A stretch of DNA of 64,000 nucleotides, taken from contig QYRS01000012.1 of assembly GCA_006503535.1 (NCBI GenBank), positions 1,550,001-1,614,000 of the forward strand. The letters run 5' to 3'. The DNA is from Arthrinium phaeospermum. Its lineage: Eukaryota > Ascomycota > Sordariomycetes > Amphisphaeriales > Apiosporaceae. Positions 11,601-25,080 of the stretch are shown piece after piece. The number at the start of each line of letters is the position of its first letter. Within the stretch, counting starts at the first letter, position 1. Position numbers and translations under genes: made by a program. The notes beneath the pieces are model-generated. The model made no database searches, was not told where the DNA came from, and saw nothing but the letters and a program-made list of their open reading frames with translations.

Positions 11601-14600
11601 GCTGCACAGGAACAGGCACACACTGTCTTAGTCCCTCAGCCGAGAGAATCTTCATCAACATTTCAATTTTGGACGACTCATTAGCTTCAATAATGCGATA
11701 TTTCCTTCCATGCATTGATTTTCTTTGCTTTTCTGGTAAATTACTCGCAGCCCAGAATCCATGCGCCACATGAACTTGATGACTCCGATTCAGGAACAAG
11801 GGAGGGGGACTCGGGAGGCGACATTCGACGACTGTGGCTTGAACTTCCTTGGGGCCGATCCAAACCCATACGTGATCGTTATGCCAAGCTGCCAAGGCTC
11901 CATAGCGAGCCGATCACGAAATACTGCCCACCGATCGGCCAAAATCCCCTAACAACCTTGGGTGGTGGGGGGACGGACGCCTTCTGGGACGCCTGGCACT
12001 CACTCCCCTATCCTCCATGTTAATGTGCCCGGCCTGTACACGCGCCCAGCGCTCTCACCTCTACATACTACTACATTGCCATGCATGCGCGATCCACATT
12101 TCCAATAGCCCATCTTATGCCGCGTTACTATGTATGCGTGTAGGCAGTGGGAAGACATAGGCCGAATAATAGTGCATGGCGCTATCTTCAACGTTACGGC
12201 TGCCATGCAGCTACTCGCAATTTGCTACCTGCATGCGCATATGCAGGTCCAGCAAAGCAAAGCAAAGCCGGTGCCATAATTAAGAAAAAACAGCGGCTGC
12301 CCAGAGCGCTCTAGCCGGCTACCACCACTCCTCGACGTACTGGACGGTCGGGTACCGCTCCGTTCCAACGTTGCGTTGCCATCTAACTCCCTAACTTAAG
12401 TAACTAAAGCAAGCTCGCTCGCTTTCGGTTTAAACTGTCCGTTACCAGTCATCGTGTTAGCTCGCTCCGCATCCCACTTACAAGGACAACTAAGAGGTGC
12501 GGTTCCGGAACCGGCGCCCCCTTGCCCCCTGAGCCATGTGTCTTCGTCGTTCGTCCCAAGGGGAACGACTTTAGTGATGGAAGCGGGCTCCAAAGACATG
12601 TGGCCATTAGCTTCGGGGGTTCAAGTGAGCGAGGGTGAGTGATCGTCGCGTCCATCAAACCAAACCCATGTGTGTAGTGTATCGGGGGGCCGCCGTCTCT
12701 AAACGGGAAGCGTGGCCTGGGAGGGGGGGCGGCCGGCCGCGTGACCACTAGAAGAAGGTAAGTTGGTTCCTGCCCATTAGAGAGAAGGAAGACCGACTCC
12801 ATCCGTACCGTATGTATGCATGCGGGATGCTGATCAAATCAATTGGAATGTCTTGGATTTGGCCTCTTCGAGAAGCTCGTGAAGAAAGCGCTGCCCGGCT
12901 GCCGCTGTTGCTGCACCGACCGAGATTGGCAGGCTTCTCTTGTGTCTCACGGGTTGCAGTGGTTCCTTTCGGGTTACTCATGCTTCCAAGACAATCCTCT
13001 TTCGGCGGACATTGCGCGGGCGTGCGCACGCATTGATTGCATGGGTTCGTTCGTGTAGGCAAAAGAAATCAAGCCTCGTGGTCAGTTCTCACTCAGTGTT
13101 GGTCGGCGTTCAATGGGCGGTTGCTACTGCAACTCTCAACTCTCAACTATCTGCTGCCCCCCTGTATTGATTGTAACCCAATCTCTCCCAAGGGCTGCTG
13201 GTATTCCCTTCCACGGCAGCAGGGTGGCAGATGGGGGCGGGTATGCAGGCGTCTCTTGGGGGGGGGGGCTGAGGCGGCTAATGCCAGGAGCAATCGCCCG
13301 GGGCAATGACGGCCTTGCTTCCCGTCAGTCCTTGCATCAACTGCTGACTGTCTACATGTCTGTTGAAGACGCACGTAGCCGATCGGCAGCTGGAGAACAG
13401 GACTGCAATTGAACCCATGGATGTTTCATCTGGCGCGGCGGCCGACTGGCCCCCATATCAATCGATCCTAGACAAAATCTTGATTGATGAAACTATATCC
13501 ACTTGAAGATGATGTGAGCCAGGAATAGGACTGTCGATGTGCGTGTGCAGAAAGATCATGGCAGATGCAATACCATGTAGGTAGGGTCCCAATGTATTGA
13601 TGATTGATCGAAGCGCCGGCGCTACCTATTCGGACGACGATGTACCCATGCGTTCCTTTGCCGCGGTGGGACTCCCCCAAGCGAATCTGCAAGGGGCGGG
13701 CGCTTGCCGAGGCCAATTGGATCGCCCAGGCGTTCTGTTACAACCTCTTGGCCCCCATTTCCCCCTGCTGCCCGTTTTTTTCTTGTTTTTTATTGATACA
13801 TAATTAACCTAGCCCGTTCACGTCAAACTCATTGCCGCCCGTTCAATGGCACGGTAGCAGTCAGTGGGCAAGCGGCGAACAGACACGGGGATCGATTTCC
13901 GGGATATGAGGTGCGGCTGCACGGCCAATTGCCGCTGTCGCTTTCCGATGGGTGTTGTCGCGGTTATCAATGGTTCGTTTCGATGGGGAGGGAGGGTCTT
14001 GTTTCTAATTTTGACTTTGGCGGTCCTGTTGAGTTGAGAGCAATTCGATCCCCTCCTCCTACTTGCTGCATTGGGACTTCCCGGTCTAGATCTCTCCCTA
14101 CCCCTGCCAGCGGCTACACAGATTTGAGTACCTACCGGCTTGCTGCAGCATGCAGCTGGCTGGCATTGACCCATGAGCCGGCGCGAACAGATGCCGCGCG
14201 GGAATTGTCCAGGCTACAGCGCGCGTCGGTCCACGTCATGTCTCATTCGTCGCCTTGTTGCCGGGCTGCGCTCGTTTATTGCACCGCGACTGCGTCTGCA
14301 TCAATGTGCCTGCCATACGCACTACGAGTAAGGCTCGCTTTCGGTTTCTGCTCCGGGTCTTCCGGTTCCTGAGGCTCGTGGCGAACCAGTCTTGCGTATG
14401 TCTCGAGGCTGAGTACGTCGGGTCTTTGGGTGCGACAATGATGGGTTCAGGATATGTGGCTGCGGCTCCAGGAGGAATCTCGACAGACGTGGTAGCTAGT
14501 CAGGCGTACGTAGAGTATATGGCGCGTGAACCTTCGCCTGTTTGACCGGAGTCGACTCGTGGGACTCTAGATATCCGCTATTACACGCAGCTTTCTACTG

Positions 14601-17431
14601 GGCTTGCATCTCGTGTGCTCTGGAGCGGCGGCGAACCCACAGAGGGTAACACGGATCCCGGATATGGCCCCTAGGGCCTCTAAGGATCTAGTATTCGGCA
14701 TGCGTAGCTGCTTAAATACTTGGATATATACTCATATACTCGCTATCCATGTAGAGCACCATTACAGCTGGTCCCTAAACATGACAGAAACCATATGTTG
14801 CTCTGAACATATGCTATGATGGGAGTTCACCGTTTCAGGTTGAACTGGTGATGCCCCCTATCATCGTGTCGCTTTACATATCCACTGAGGTGGTTGGGTC
14901 AACTTTGAAGATATTCGCACTATGGTCACCTACTTGACATATACCAGCTTGGGCTCACCAGATTTTAGCTGATTGGGTCGAGAGCATACGGGGATTTTAT
15001 AATTAGAAGCTTATAGAGACATTGTCAAGTTGAAGTTCTATACCCCATTCAAGTGGGATGGTAGTCTTGCTTTATGCTGCTGGGGCTGCAATCTTTTCTT
15101 TGGTTTCATATGAAAAACCTCGATGATGGTGTGTAATCTAGTGTCGAAACAAAACACAACAAGAAGGTGCTTTGTTCCTATACACAATGTCACTTCAAGA
15201 ATAGTAGGTTTCGTCCTTTTCGTAACTTCTAGTTGCTGGTCGTATGGGTATACCACGTAACATGTCCGTTGTCAGGAGCAAGTGGTGCTCTCAAGATCAC
15301 CACATAAACGATCACCAGGCCGGGCAACGTGAACCTCCCTAGCCACTGAAATCAAACGGGGATCCCTTCCGGGCCCAGCACTAACTTGGGGACACTTCCA
15401 AGCACATCGAAACGATGTTGCCGCCTCACTCGACGACTGAAATTATCTCTCCTGCTTGGTTCAGCGTAACATACCAATAGCCGCTTACACATCAACCGTG
15501 TCAAGGCCAACCTTTGACCCGTGTTCATTAGCGTGATCAGCAGTAACATATGTAACTGCCATACAATGGCGAATCTTACAGGTTCTCATCAGTGACGCCT
15601 CGTTTTGCCGACGAACATCGATGGTCGTGACGGCGCTGGACGGCCTTGCCGTTGACGAATAGTGACATGGACTGGCTGAGTATTTGCATTCTGTCTGGAT
15701 TCGGCGGAAACGACTGCTAATATAGAAACTGACTAGAATGGGAGAGCACCTTCTAAGGCAGAAGCCTGTATCAAGTGCCCTTTCAGAGCCTGGAGTAAAC
15801 GCAAGCCGAGCATCAACTACTGTTCTGACTATATGGGATTAAGGTGTCATCATCCTGGAGAACGTAGGTGTGCTGTGTTGCCGCCGCCAGGAGAAGAGAA
15901 AGCAGAGAATGATAAACCGGTTATCTCAAGGGGTAACAATAATTCTTCCTTCAATATGGTCCCATACAACTGAGGATGGATTATGTGAGACTTGTCTTGA
16001 TCTATTGATGAGCGACCAGCCATTCGAGTGAAAAGGGGTAACTGTAGGAGATGGGCAACGGCAAGGTCAGGCGAAGACATCAGTGGCATACTCGAGAACG
16101 CCAGGATTGACAACACTCAAGATTCAACGAGATACTTGCATGGAATATAGAGGATCTGGGTGGATGCCGCGTTGGCCGTCAAAAGCCTTTGGCATCCATA
16201 TTCGTAGTTGGACCCAGGTCAACCTGTGCATTTTGTGGCTGTTCCTCAGAACCGATGAGAAATCATGATAATCACAGTGTCGAGTATTGCTGGTATTGTC
16301 CGAGATACCTGTCCATATGCAAGTATATGATGTTACGACAATGCTTCTCAGCCGAACAAGGAGAAAACATGGCTGGAGAGCCCAGTGCGCATCATTGTAT
16401 TGCCATGACCAGCAGTAATTGCCTCGCTTTTTCTTTCACTAAGGCTGCTGTACAATGGAAATCTTGGTTGATTTCCGCAGCAAAACCTCGGTCCATTAAC
16501 ATGAGCATCCCCTTGAGTAGCCTCATACTTTTGAAGAAAAGCAAAGAGTCACATGTGGTTATAATAGCAAAAGCTTTGGTATCCGTGTATATCAACATCG
16601 AGTTGCATATGACATGCATAGAGACACTCAAACATGCATGTAAAACCTCAGGGCATGAAAAGGGGCTGTCCTTTTCACGGACTCCTCAGCCACACCTGCC
16701 CCGACTACACCACTTTAGTAAGAATCGGAACGACAATACAGCGTTTCTCATGCAAACATGGGCTGGTAACTTAGACGGATATATGCTTTGCAAGCATACA
16801 GCCCCAAAGCAAGCGATGGTTGAACCGCTCTTTGAAAGCATGGGGGCTGGGGGACAAGAGCCCGATCCCTCGTGTTCCCCTCCCCCCCCTTTATGTTCTG
16901 CACTCGGATTGGGTACACCGGGGCTGAGAGCGCAATAGTACCCAACCAAGCCTCGGGCTTGTTACCGGGCCACTCGTATTTGACAGAGCATCGGACCAAG
17001 CACCGGAAATCTCACTTCTACGTCGTGATTGGTTTTAGTTGTTCACCTCTCAACTCACCGAGCTTCCTCAAATATGGTGTACATTGTTTTTCAACCCAGA
17101 GATAGCCTCGTTTGTGGAGGGAAAAGTCTAATGCAAGTAATACGGAGGCATAGTTGTAACGTTGCAACTTATGAGACTGCAACATAGCTTTTGCTGGTAT
17201 CAAGTAAGGGGGTTTCAGCTACACTTTCAACCACAGGCGTCGGCTGGCTCATGCCAGAAGAGCATCATGATCTGCAAACCACACGGGCACAACCTGTTCA
17301 CGTCAAATTTGAAGGTGGCCAAGTTGTTTCGTTTATGTAGGTACTCGATTTTCGACAGTAGCCCGAAAGAAGCTCTCCCGAGTTCTGACCGAGGGCTGGA
17401 AAAAAGTTCTGTATGATTCATCATTTAGTCC

Positions 17432-17450
17432 TTTTTTTTTAAAAAAAAAA
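17432..17450. repeat. T9A10 perfect palindrome
   Basis: Nine T are followed directly by ten A, which makes a self-complementary block in the AT-richer part of the gene-poor stretch. It could be a nucleosome-excluding or cruciform-prone site. No terminal repeat or transposon was seen around it. Confidence 0.6.
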
Positions 17451-20400
17451 CCGGCTAGAGCCAAGAGCTTCCTCGTATGCCCCCACAGCCAGCTCATGGA
17501 TCTCGTATAAACATCAGCAGCGAAATGGCCAGCATTGGTTCACTCTGTCTGTATTATGTGCAGCATATGGCGCAATGTCAGGAAACCAGCGTGTAATAAG
17601 CCATCTAGATGATCATTTCCCACAAGCCGAGAGACGAGACAGCCTGCAGTACATGATAGGGCGGAAAATATGTTGCTGAATAACGAGTGGACAGTCAAAT
17701 TTCGTCTGTACTTGATACTTTGTCATCCTGTTTTCCTCACGGCTGAATCCAGAAGGTATCGCCACAATCCAGAGGTCGGCGCAGAGAGGACAAGCCAAGG
17801 GCTCCTGATTGATAACAGCCTTCCAACGCTTTGTAAAAAATCGATCCAGGTTCGGGCCAACTTTTTGCCCCAAAGGAAATTACCATGTGCTGTCTACTGG
17901 ATCAAGGCGGTCGGCGGAATCCATCAGTCTATGTATAGATCATGGTGCCCGTGCCCCCCTACGAGAGAAAATCTGCTGGCGCCTCATTCGAATTTTTATA
18001 TGGATATATGATCGGCACGTCAACCGAGGCATCGGATCAAGCCAGTGTGACTATCGAGGTGCGATGCTGCGGGTATGACTAATATCGATAATAGGGGGAG
18101 GTAGCTGTGCCTGTGCACCACCAAGCTTTACGACACACACCGCAATTACGCAATTGCGTGCTTCCTAGCACTGGTGGTGTGGTGGTGGCTCATGCGTGCT
18201 CACTCAGCTCAGCTTACCAGCCTTTCCCATAATACTATTGCATGCGATACGACCTCTCGCAAACGCCTACCGAAACGCCTGCCAGCATTACTGTGGCGTC
18301 GATTTTTAATTTCCGTAGCTGCCGTTTGCCCAAGGGAAGCCGGTTGTTGACCTAAGCAGAGGGCTTTTAAGGCGACCTGCTGACAACTCCATCGTTAGGG
18401 GCCGAAGGTAAGGGGTGCCCGACCGGCGACTAGAGGGCATCGCCTTGTTCTTGTGGGTAGAACGGATTTAGGATTCAATAAAGCAACCGGATAAAAAAAA
18501 ATTGTCGTATTGATGGCTGGTTAGTCCACTTATCCTTATCTCCTCGGAGCGGTACCGAACGTTCGGCACGTATTCCAGCACTTTCGCCCTCTTCATTTGC
18601 AGGCCTGACCCCTGAAGCTGCTGGAATTTGGGTTTGCATGTGCTTTCAGCAAAGCCAGCTGGGCAACCAAGCGCTCACGTGTTGCCTTTCAGCTGGTAGC
18701 GAATACGGTCTCCAGCAAAGACCAGCTTCTCCTCTTCTCCCATGCTCTTTTTAAAATCGGAGCAACTAAAAAAAGTTGCCAACAAATATCGAATTCCAAG
18801 AATTGAGCAGATCGGGACAGGCTACCAGGCCTCGGGTGGAGGTCGGCCTGTTGGCCGAGCGAACGAGCGAACTAAAGTGCGTAGTTCTGCCGGAAGCGGC
18901 CAATTCTGCTGAGATATGACGACACACCTGCCCACAATCTCTTGCTTATTGCAAAATCTGCGGCACGGCTTTGGGTGTCTCTGCTGATTGATAATGCTTT
19001 TACGGCCGGATTGGGTTGTCTGACAAAGAAACTAGAAGGCCTCTAGCTCCGGAAAAAGTAATGTGCAAATACTTATGGTCCCCGCGCTGCCAAGCGGCCG
19101 CCGGTGCTTGTTAGGTAGGGCTCGCATCCCGCTATCCGTCCGAACTGCCTGTGCCTGAATCGTGATTTAGAGACGGTTCGCCTTCAATTGACTAGTAGTA
19201 CCTAAAGCTAGAGGTAAGGATGCAGATAAGCAGGCAGATAAACATATGGAGAGATGCGCGTGCAATTTCCACCGTGTAATGTGGCTCTGCACATCCCGAA
19301 TCCGTACGACGGGAGGAAGCGGTTCGCAGTACGGTGGCTTAGAAGAGGAGAAAAGGTCGGCAGGTAAGCTGCAGTTGACAGCGAGACATGCAGCGAGAGA
19401 CGGGCAACGGGCATGGCTCGAAGGGCGAAAAGATGCGGTTGCTCATCGCGATCCATCCCTGCTTGACGGATGTGGTTAAAAAAGCGCTCTCGTATCTCTT
19501 GGTGTCGGGTCGACCGGCCATTCCGCAGTGGGCATCGCGTCCACGTTTAGTCAAAGTAAAAAATCAATGTTGTTGACAGTTGACTAGCGGTGCCAGTAAC
19601 TGCTGGTAGCTTTCTAGTTTTCTCGGTTCCAATGTGTGACAAAGACGTGGTGGGTTCTGGTGCCAGGGTATCCCCAGCAAGTATTGCAAGCTGCCTGTGC
19701 TGTTGTGGTCCGCTATCTCGCCCAATTCCGCGGAGCCGCAGTGGGGCGGTGGGCGCGGTCGCTGCTCGCAAAACCTGGCATCGCTCACACAGCACGACAG
19801 TCATCACCAACTGCCAACACCAAAAAGAGCTCGACAGCCCGACAACAGCCCGGCCCACCCACGCTACCACCCTCGCTACGTCACGTAGCGGGCAGCGAAG
19901 GTGCACGCAATTGCCTCATGGAAGCATGGAAGCACGCCGACGATCCTCCCTAGGCGTTGTTAGGCTGGCTCGCTACGAGCTGCGTTGGGAAGCTACGTGG
20001 TACGAGAAAGCTAGGAAGCCATCCGCGAGACCTGCACAGCACAACGCCGATCTATGCGCTACACAGCATCACCAGGCTTAGGCTGCTAGGGCTGCTCGGC
20101 TCTACTCGACTAGAGCAAGAGCGTTCCTGGATTGAGGAGGAGCTGACCAGAAAGCCCTCTCGTCTGTCTCTAGCCGTGGGCACTGGTGAGTGGTGTCTAT
20201 CCAAGAAACGACCTGCCACCGGGACAGACAGGCCCTGTGGGAATCTTTTCGATACTTTCCTCACATCCCGAATTCTAGAAGGGCCTTCTCCGCTGAGTTG
20301 AGTGCAGCAATACGATATTGACCTGGCTCGAATGGATCAGGGCTTGGGGGTTGGCAGGGGTCGTCGCTGACAGGGCGACGAATGCTTGACTGCTGAGAGG

Positions 20401-21256
20401 GGAAGCTGACGTGCCCAGAAATTATGTGTAGATTACCCCGCCAGCATCATCTGTCATCTCGTTGCCCCAGCCATTTCGAATATTATCGATGGGTTCGGCT
20501 CGTATGGGTGGGCAACGGCAGGGAAACGAACGAGTGATGTCAGGCAGATTCTGGTCAGATTCTGGTCGGGTTCTGGTTCTGGCTGTCGATTCCCAGGTTC
20601 GTATCGCCGCCAGAATGTGCCCCAAAAGGAAAGTGGTGGTGTCCTATTATTAACCATCAGTAGTGGTAAAAAGACCTTTCACGAGCTGCTAGTTTCTGCT
20701 CACCCAGTCGCTATGTATTTACTTGCATACACGAGCCCGAGTGGGCCGACGCTCGTCATCCAATCATTCTGCATAAACGCTGGCTCTGCCTAGGCGAGCC
20801 AAGCCCAAGACGGACTAGGGGCAGCCTCTGCTCTCTGCACCGCGGCCGTTTTGTCCAACGGTGGGCCATGGCCGGCAAGGGAGGCATGGGACGGGGCTGG
20901 TCCGGACGATCGGGTTCTTGCAGGAAACAAGGTTGGCAAAAAGCACTCCGGCTCCCCCCCTACATGCTCGCTCATTGGCGATACGCGCCCCCAACGAATC
21001 CATACGGCCCCTGTCGCTCCACTACCAGGGCCAAACCCGCAGAACGATTGGGCAACGAACAGCTTTCTGTAATACACCCAGTCGCTGACGTTCGATACTC
21101 TCCATTCGTGATGAAGACTGGGATGGAGCTTTCGGAGCGTCCAGCGATCCCACTGTTGTCATCATTGGGAGAGGTTGGCTCCGCAGCATCAGCCCACAAG
21201 AAAAATAAGGCACATCGGGGGGTGTGCTCCAGTCAGGTCAGCCAGTGGTTCCTTTT

Positions 21257-21264
21257 GATATAAG
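21257..21264 (+). promoter_or_regulatory. Possible TATA-like element of the wall-protein gene
   Basis: The sequence GATATAAG lies about 190 bases before the ATG of the cell-wall protein gene and is followed by C/T-rich sequence, as is common in strongly expressed fungal genes. It is based on sequence resemblance only. Confidence 0.3.
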
Positions 21265-21449
21265 ATGCCGCTCCCGTCGTCGTTCAACAGGAGTAGTACC
21301 ACCCACGCTCTTCAGTTGCTCTCGACAATCACCAGCAGCAAGCCTCCAGTCACTCGCTTATCTGGTCGCACGTCCTCGTCGTTGGACAATTACACAGCTC
21401 GGCACTAATACCTTCGCTTTCGACTATAATCCGTAATATAATCTCAGCA

Positions 21450-23402
21450 ATGTCGACTGCTCGTTTCGCCCTCAGCGCCCTGGCCCTCACCGGCCTGGCG
21501 GCTGCCAACCCCATCAAGCGCGGAGACTAGTAAGCCGCCCAGCATCCCATCGACCACCGCGAATCTCCTTGATACTAACATGCCATGATAGCCCCGTCGT
21601 GGCTCCCCCGCCTTACTCGGTCCAGCCTCAGCCCTCTACCTCGGCTGAGACTACCTACCCGGTTGCCGAGACCACCCGGCTCAGCCTACCTACCCGGTTG
21701 TTGAGACGACTTCCAAGACCTACCCGGTCGCTGAGACTACCTCGTCCAAGGCTACCTACCCGGTCGAGACCCCCGTCTACTCTACCAGCACCGCTGTTGA
21801 GTCCACATACCCGGTTGAGTCGACCACTTCGACCGCCCCGGTGTACTCTGCCACCTCCGTGAGCAGCACTGACGTCGAGTCGACCACCTCTTCGGCCCCG
21901 GTCTACTCCGTCTCTTCTCTGACCAGCACCTACGTTGAGTCGACCACCTCGTCGGCCCCCGTTTACTCGGTCACCTCCGTGAGCAGCACCGCTGTCGAGT
22001 CGACGACCTCCTCCAAGCCTGGCTACCCTGTTGAGTCGCCCAGCTCTTCCAAGCCCGTCTACTCGGTCTCCAGCTCCGCTGTCGAGTCCACCACCTCCAG
22101 CAAGCCTGGTTACCCCGTCGAGACCCCAGCTCTTCCAAGCCGGTCTACTCGGTTTCCAGCACCGCTGTCGAGTCCACCACCTCGACCAAGCCTGGCTACC
22201 CCGTCGAGACGCCCAGCTCTTCCAAGCCCGTCTACTCGGTTTCCAGCACGGCTGCTGAGTCCACCACCTCCAGCAAGCCTGGCTACCCCGTTGGCACCCC
22301 CAGCTACTCTGCCAGCTCGCTGACCAGCACCAAGTCGTACAACACGACCGCCCCTGGCTACCCCGTGTACACCCCCAGCCAGCCCGGCTACCCCGTCACC
22401 ACCCCGGAGACCACCGTGGAGTACCCTACCACCGTTCCCCAGTACCCCACTGGATACACCACCTCCACCGTCTACAGCACCAAGACCTACTCTGTCACCA
22501 AGTGTGCTGCCACCGTGACTGACTGCCCGGCTACCACCCAGCCCTACGTCACCACCGAGATCCAGACTACCGTCACCACTTGCCCCGTCTCCGAGGTCTC
22601 CACCACCCAGGCCACCACCACCGGCACTGTCACCGTGACCACCAAGAAGCCTGAGTACCCCACTGTCCCTTACCCGACCGCTCCTTACCCGGTTGTCAAC
22701 ACCTCGGCCCCGGTCTACCCTACTTCTTACCCGGTCGTCCCGGTCGTGTCCACCTCGACTCTGTACTCGACCACTGTCTACACCACCAAGGAGTGTGAGG
22801 CCTGCACTGCTGTCACCTCGACGACTCAGTACCCTACTGCTTTCACCACTGTCACCTGCTCCACCTCTACCCTGACCTCGCAGAGCCCTGAGCAGCCCAC
22901 CTACCCGGCCGTTCCTCAGCAGCCCGAGCAGCCTACCTACCCGGCTGTTCCCCAGCAGCCTGAGCAGCCCACCAGCTACCCGGTCCAGCCCCCTGCTCCT
23001 ACTTACCCTGCTCAGCCTCAGCAGCCTGAGCAGCCCCAGCAGCCCGAGCAGTCGACTTACCCTGCCCAGCCCCAGCAGCCTCAGCAGCCCTCGAGCTACT
23101 CTGCTCAGCCTCCTGCTCCCACCTACCCTACTCAGCCCCAGCAGCCTGAGCAGCCCGAGCAGCCTCAGCAGCCCGAGCAGCCTTCCAGCTACCCGGTCCA
23201 GCCCCCGGCTTCCACTTACCCTGCCGGCCCCATGTCGACCATGCACAGCTACCCGGTCACTCCCATGCCTACCCCGACCAAGTCCACCCCGGCCTCTTAC
23301 CCCACCGGTAGCGCTCCCCCGGCCGTCACCGCTGGTGCTTCTCGCATGAGCGGAGCTGCCGCTGCCGCCGGTGTTGTGGCCGCCGTTGCTTTCCTGCTCT
23401 AA
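21450..23402 (+). CDS. Ser/Thr/Pro-rich GPI-anchored cell-wall protein (two apparent frameshifts)
   Basis: Exon 1 (21450-21529) encodes a signal peptide with a hydrophobic core and a cut near Ala-Asn, followed by a KR dipeptide. The intron 21530-21591 has an ACTAAC branch site. Exon 2 holds repeats built on YPV, ESTTSS and SSKPVYSV, then a central Cys-containing Ser/Thr domain (about 22440-22870), then Pro/Gln-rich QQPEQP repeats (about 22880-23200). It ends in a hydrophobic tail after Ser/Ala/Gly residues, typical of GPI attachment. The product should sit in the wall or outer membrane leaflet, heavily O-glycosylated. The frame breaks twice. One base is missing near 21675-21685, where the YPVAETT series jumps frame. 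Another is missing near 22117-22124, where the neighbouring repeat copy at 22205 has one more C/G. Allowing one base at each site gives about 630 residues. Function beyond wall structure or adhesion is unknown. Confidence 0.82.
21984..22310 (+). repeat. About 90-bp in-gene tandem repeats
   Basis: Three to four copies of a unit of about 90 bases encode variants of the ESTTSSKPGYPVE and SSSKPVYSVSS blocks. Copies differ at synonymous sites and by one single-base gap near 22120, which breaks the frame in one copy only. Confidence 0.75.
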
Positions 23403-25080
23403 ACGACCTTAATTGGTACGCTTCACGATCAATAAGAAAAGCGAGTCGCAAGACACAGCATTAGAGTCCATGGGAAGAATGAGTTGGAAGACCAGTGGAA
23501 AATAAGCGTGTCGGTGGATGTGGCTAACAGGAAAACCGAAAAGGAACAAAAATCAAAACAAATATTCTTCTACATGTCTATTTTTACTTCACACATAATG
23601 TTTTTATTATTCTCACTGATCAGCAATAACGGCATCGTCTTGTTGTTGATCAGTCACATCATCTTGTTCTCTACACTCTCTCACTATAGAAACGGGGTAT
23701 ATCGGTCAAGGAAATCATAAGGGAAAGGGAAGGATGGAAGGAAACACCCTTTTCGGGGACATGACTTGATGAATTTTACGGCCAACCACCCCCACAGGCA
23801 CGCACAAATATCATTGGACGGAGGCTTTTGGATAGAAGTGTTATATATAATGAGATACCTTTGATCATTATTACTTGGTGATTCTTTCGGGATACTGCTG
23901 CTTCATATGTGAAATTATCCATAAGACCATTGGTCTCGAGTTGGTCGGGAGGCTCAACTACAACCACCGCAATCTCGCACTTCGCTTCCAGGCCAAACTG
24001 GGAAACACGTACCGCATAACGCACAATTGAATGGGCAATCCTGTCTGGTGTTGGTTGCGTGATGATGCCACGGCGTCGTAGTTGAGGAGGGGAAGCAATG
24101 TTACATTTCAGTCCAAGGTATGCATGTCCACATGTAGGCCGTACAGGTTACGTGGTGAGAGAGTCGGGCCACCATCATCACGTGCTTTTGGGATAAACAT
24201 CTGAATAGCACGCGACGTCCCTAAGCGAACGAGTGAAGGCCGTAGATACAGTACGGTGTGATGGTGGGCTTCATCAAGGGTGGCTGTCCATCCATCCTGT
24301 CTGTCGGGTGGGACATTTCACCTGATCCTGGGACTGGCTATTTGAGTACGACAGAAATGGCATCAAACCGTCACACTAAGTCTCTGCCCAGCAACGAACG
24401 CCATTCACAGAGTGCTGGGTTGCCAGAGAAGACCAGCGTTTCTCTTGATGGGATCTTGCCGCATCCACGAGCGACACCCCCGCTAGAATGGCTTCATCTT
24501 GCCACATGTAGGGGGAAACTACGAACACGATTTTGACTGAGGCACAAAAGTAATAATATATCTGTCTCGAACCTCATGGGGAAAAGTCTTTGTGTGTGTC
24601 TGGAGTTTTGTTATTTTGTCATTAGCATCAACCTATCGGGAAGCCCGTTCTCGCTAAACTTCCCAATGCCAGGTGTAGAATCATCATCAGTCTACCCTTC
24701 TTAAAATGACATGAACCTCAGCCTAAGGCCTCAAATAGCAAGAGGCATAGTACGGGTTGAGGGCTGCCATATGTATCCATACACAGGTTCTGCAATCCCT
24801 CCCCCAAGGCACACCCTCAGCATGCCAGTAATCGTCCAGTGCCACTAGAGCTATCCATTCATTACATGCAGCGGGAGCCAGCATACTGCCAGTCAGGAGA
24901 GGGCCAGGTCTTTTTCGCGAGAACCAGAGAAAACGTGCTTTTGTAGCAGCAAGGGGCGATGTCCGACATAAGCCTTGCCGACCAACTCTACTATCGTTCG
25001 TCCATTATCCTGAAAAGCCACTAAGGATGCTCCATTGGGCGAGTAAGTATACATCCTTAGAGGCTTCCGATCTTCACACC
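23403..25080. other. Intergenic between wall protein and CDK1
   Basis: This is the 3' flank of two convergent genes. I see no supported coding region. The first part is A-rich and could hold the poly(A) site of the wall-protein gene. Confidence 0.5.

Larger units (their letters stand above)
5645..21449. other. Gene-poor stretch of 15.8 kb
   Basis: I recognise no gene, transposon or structural RNA here. The reading frames present are short, have mixed codon use, overlap each other and lack domain resemblance. The first 2-3 kb probably serve as promoter and 5' leader of the minus-strand cyclin. The part between about 14.8 and 18.1 kb looks more AT-rich than its surroundings and contains a T9A10 palindrome (17432-17450). 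The last few hundred bases are promoter for the wall-protein gene. Small spliced genes or long non-coding RNAs cannot be excluded. Confidence 0.5.

Noticed and set aside
16189..16938. Plus-strand frame of 249 codons in the gene-poor stretch
   Set aside because: The composition is heterogeneous with no conserved block; the minus strand (16392-16631) briefly resembled a retroelement-like sequence (YTDTKAFAIITT), but I could find no reverse transcriptase, RNase H or integrase motifs or terminal repeats.
22110..23246. Minus-strand frame of 378 codons over the wall-protein gene
   Set aside because: Gly/Arg/Leu-rich antisense of the Pro/Thr repeats. The plus strand has signal peptide, intron and GPI tail.
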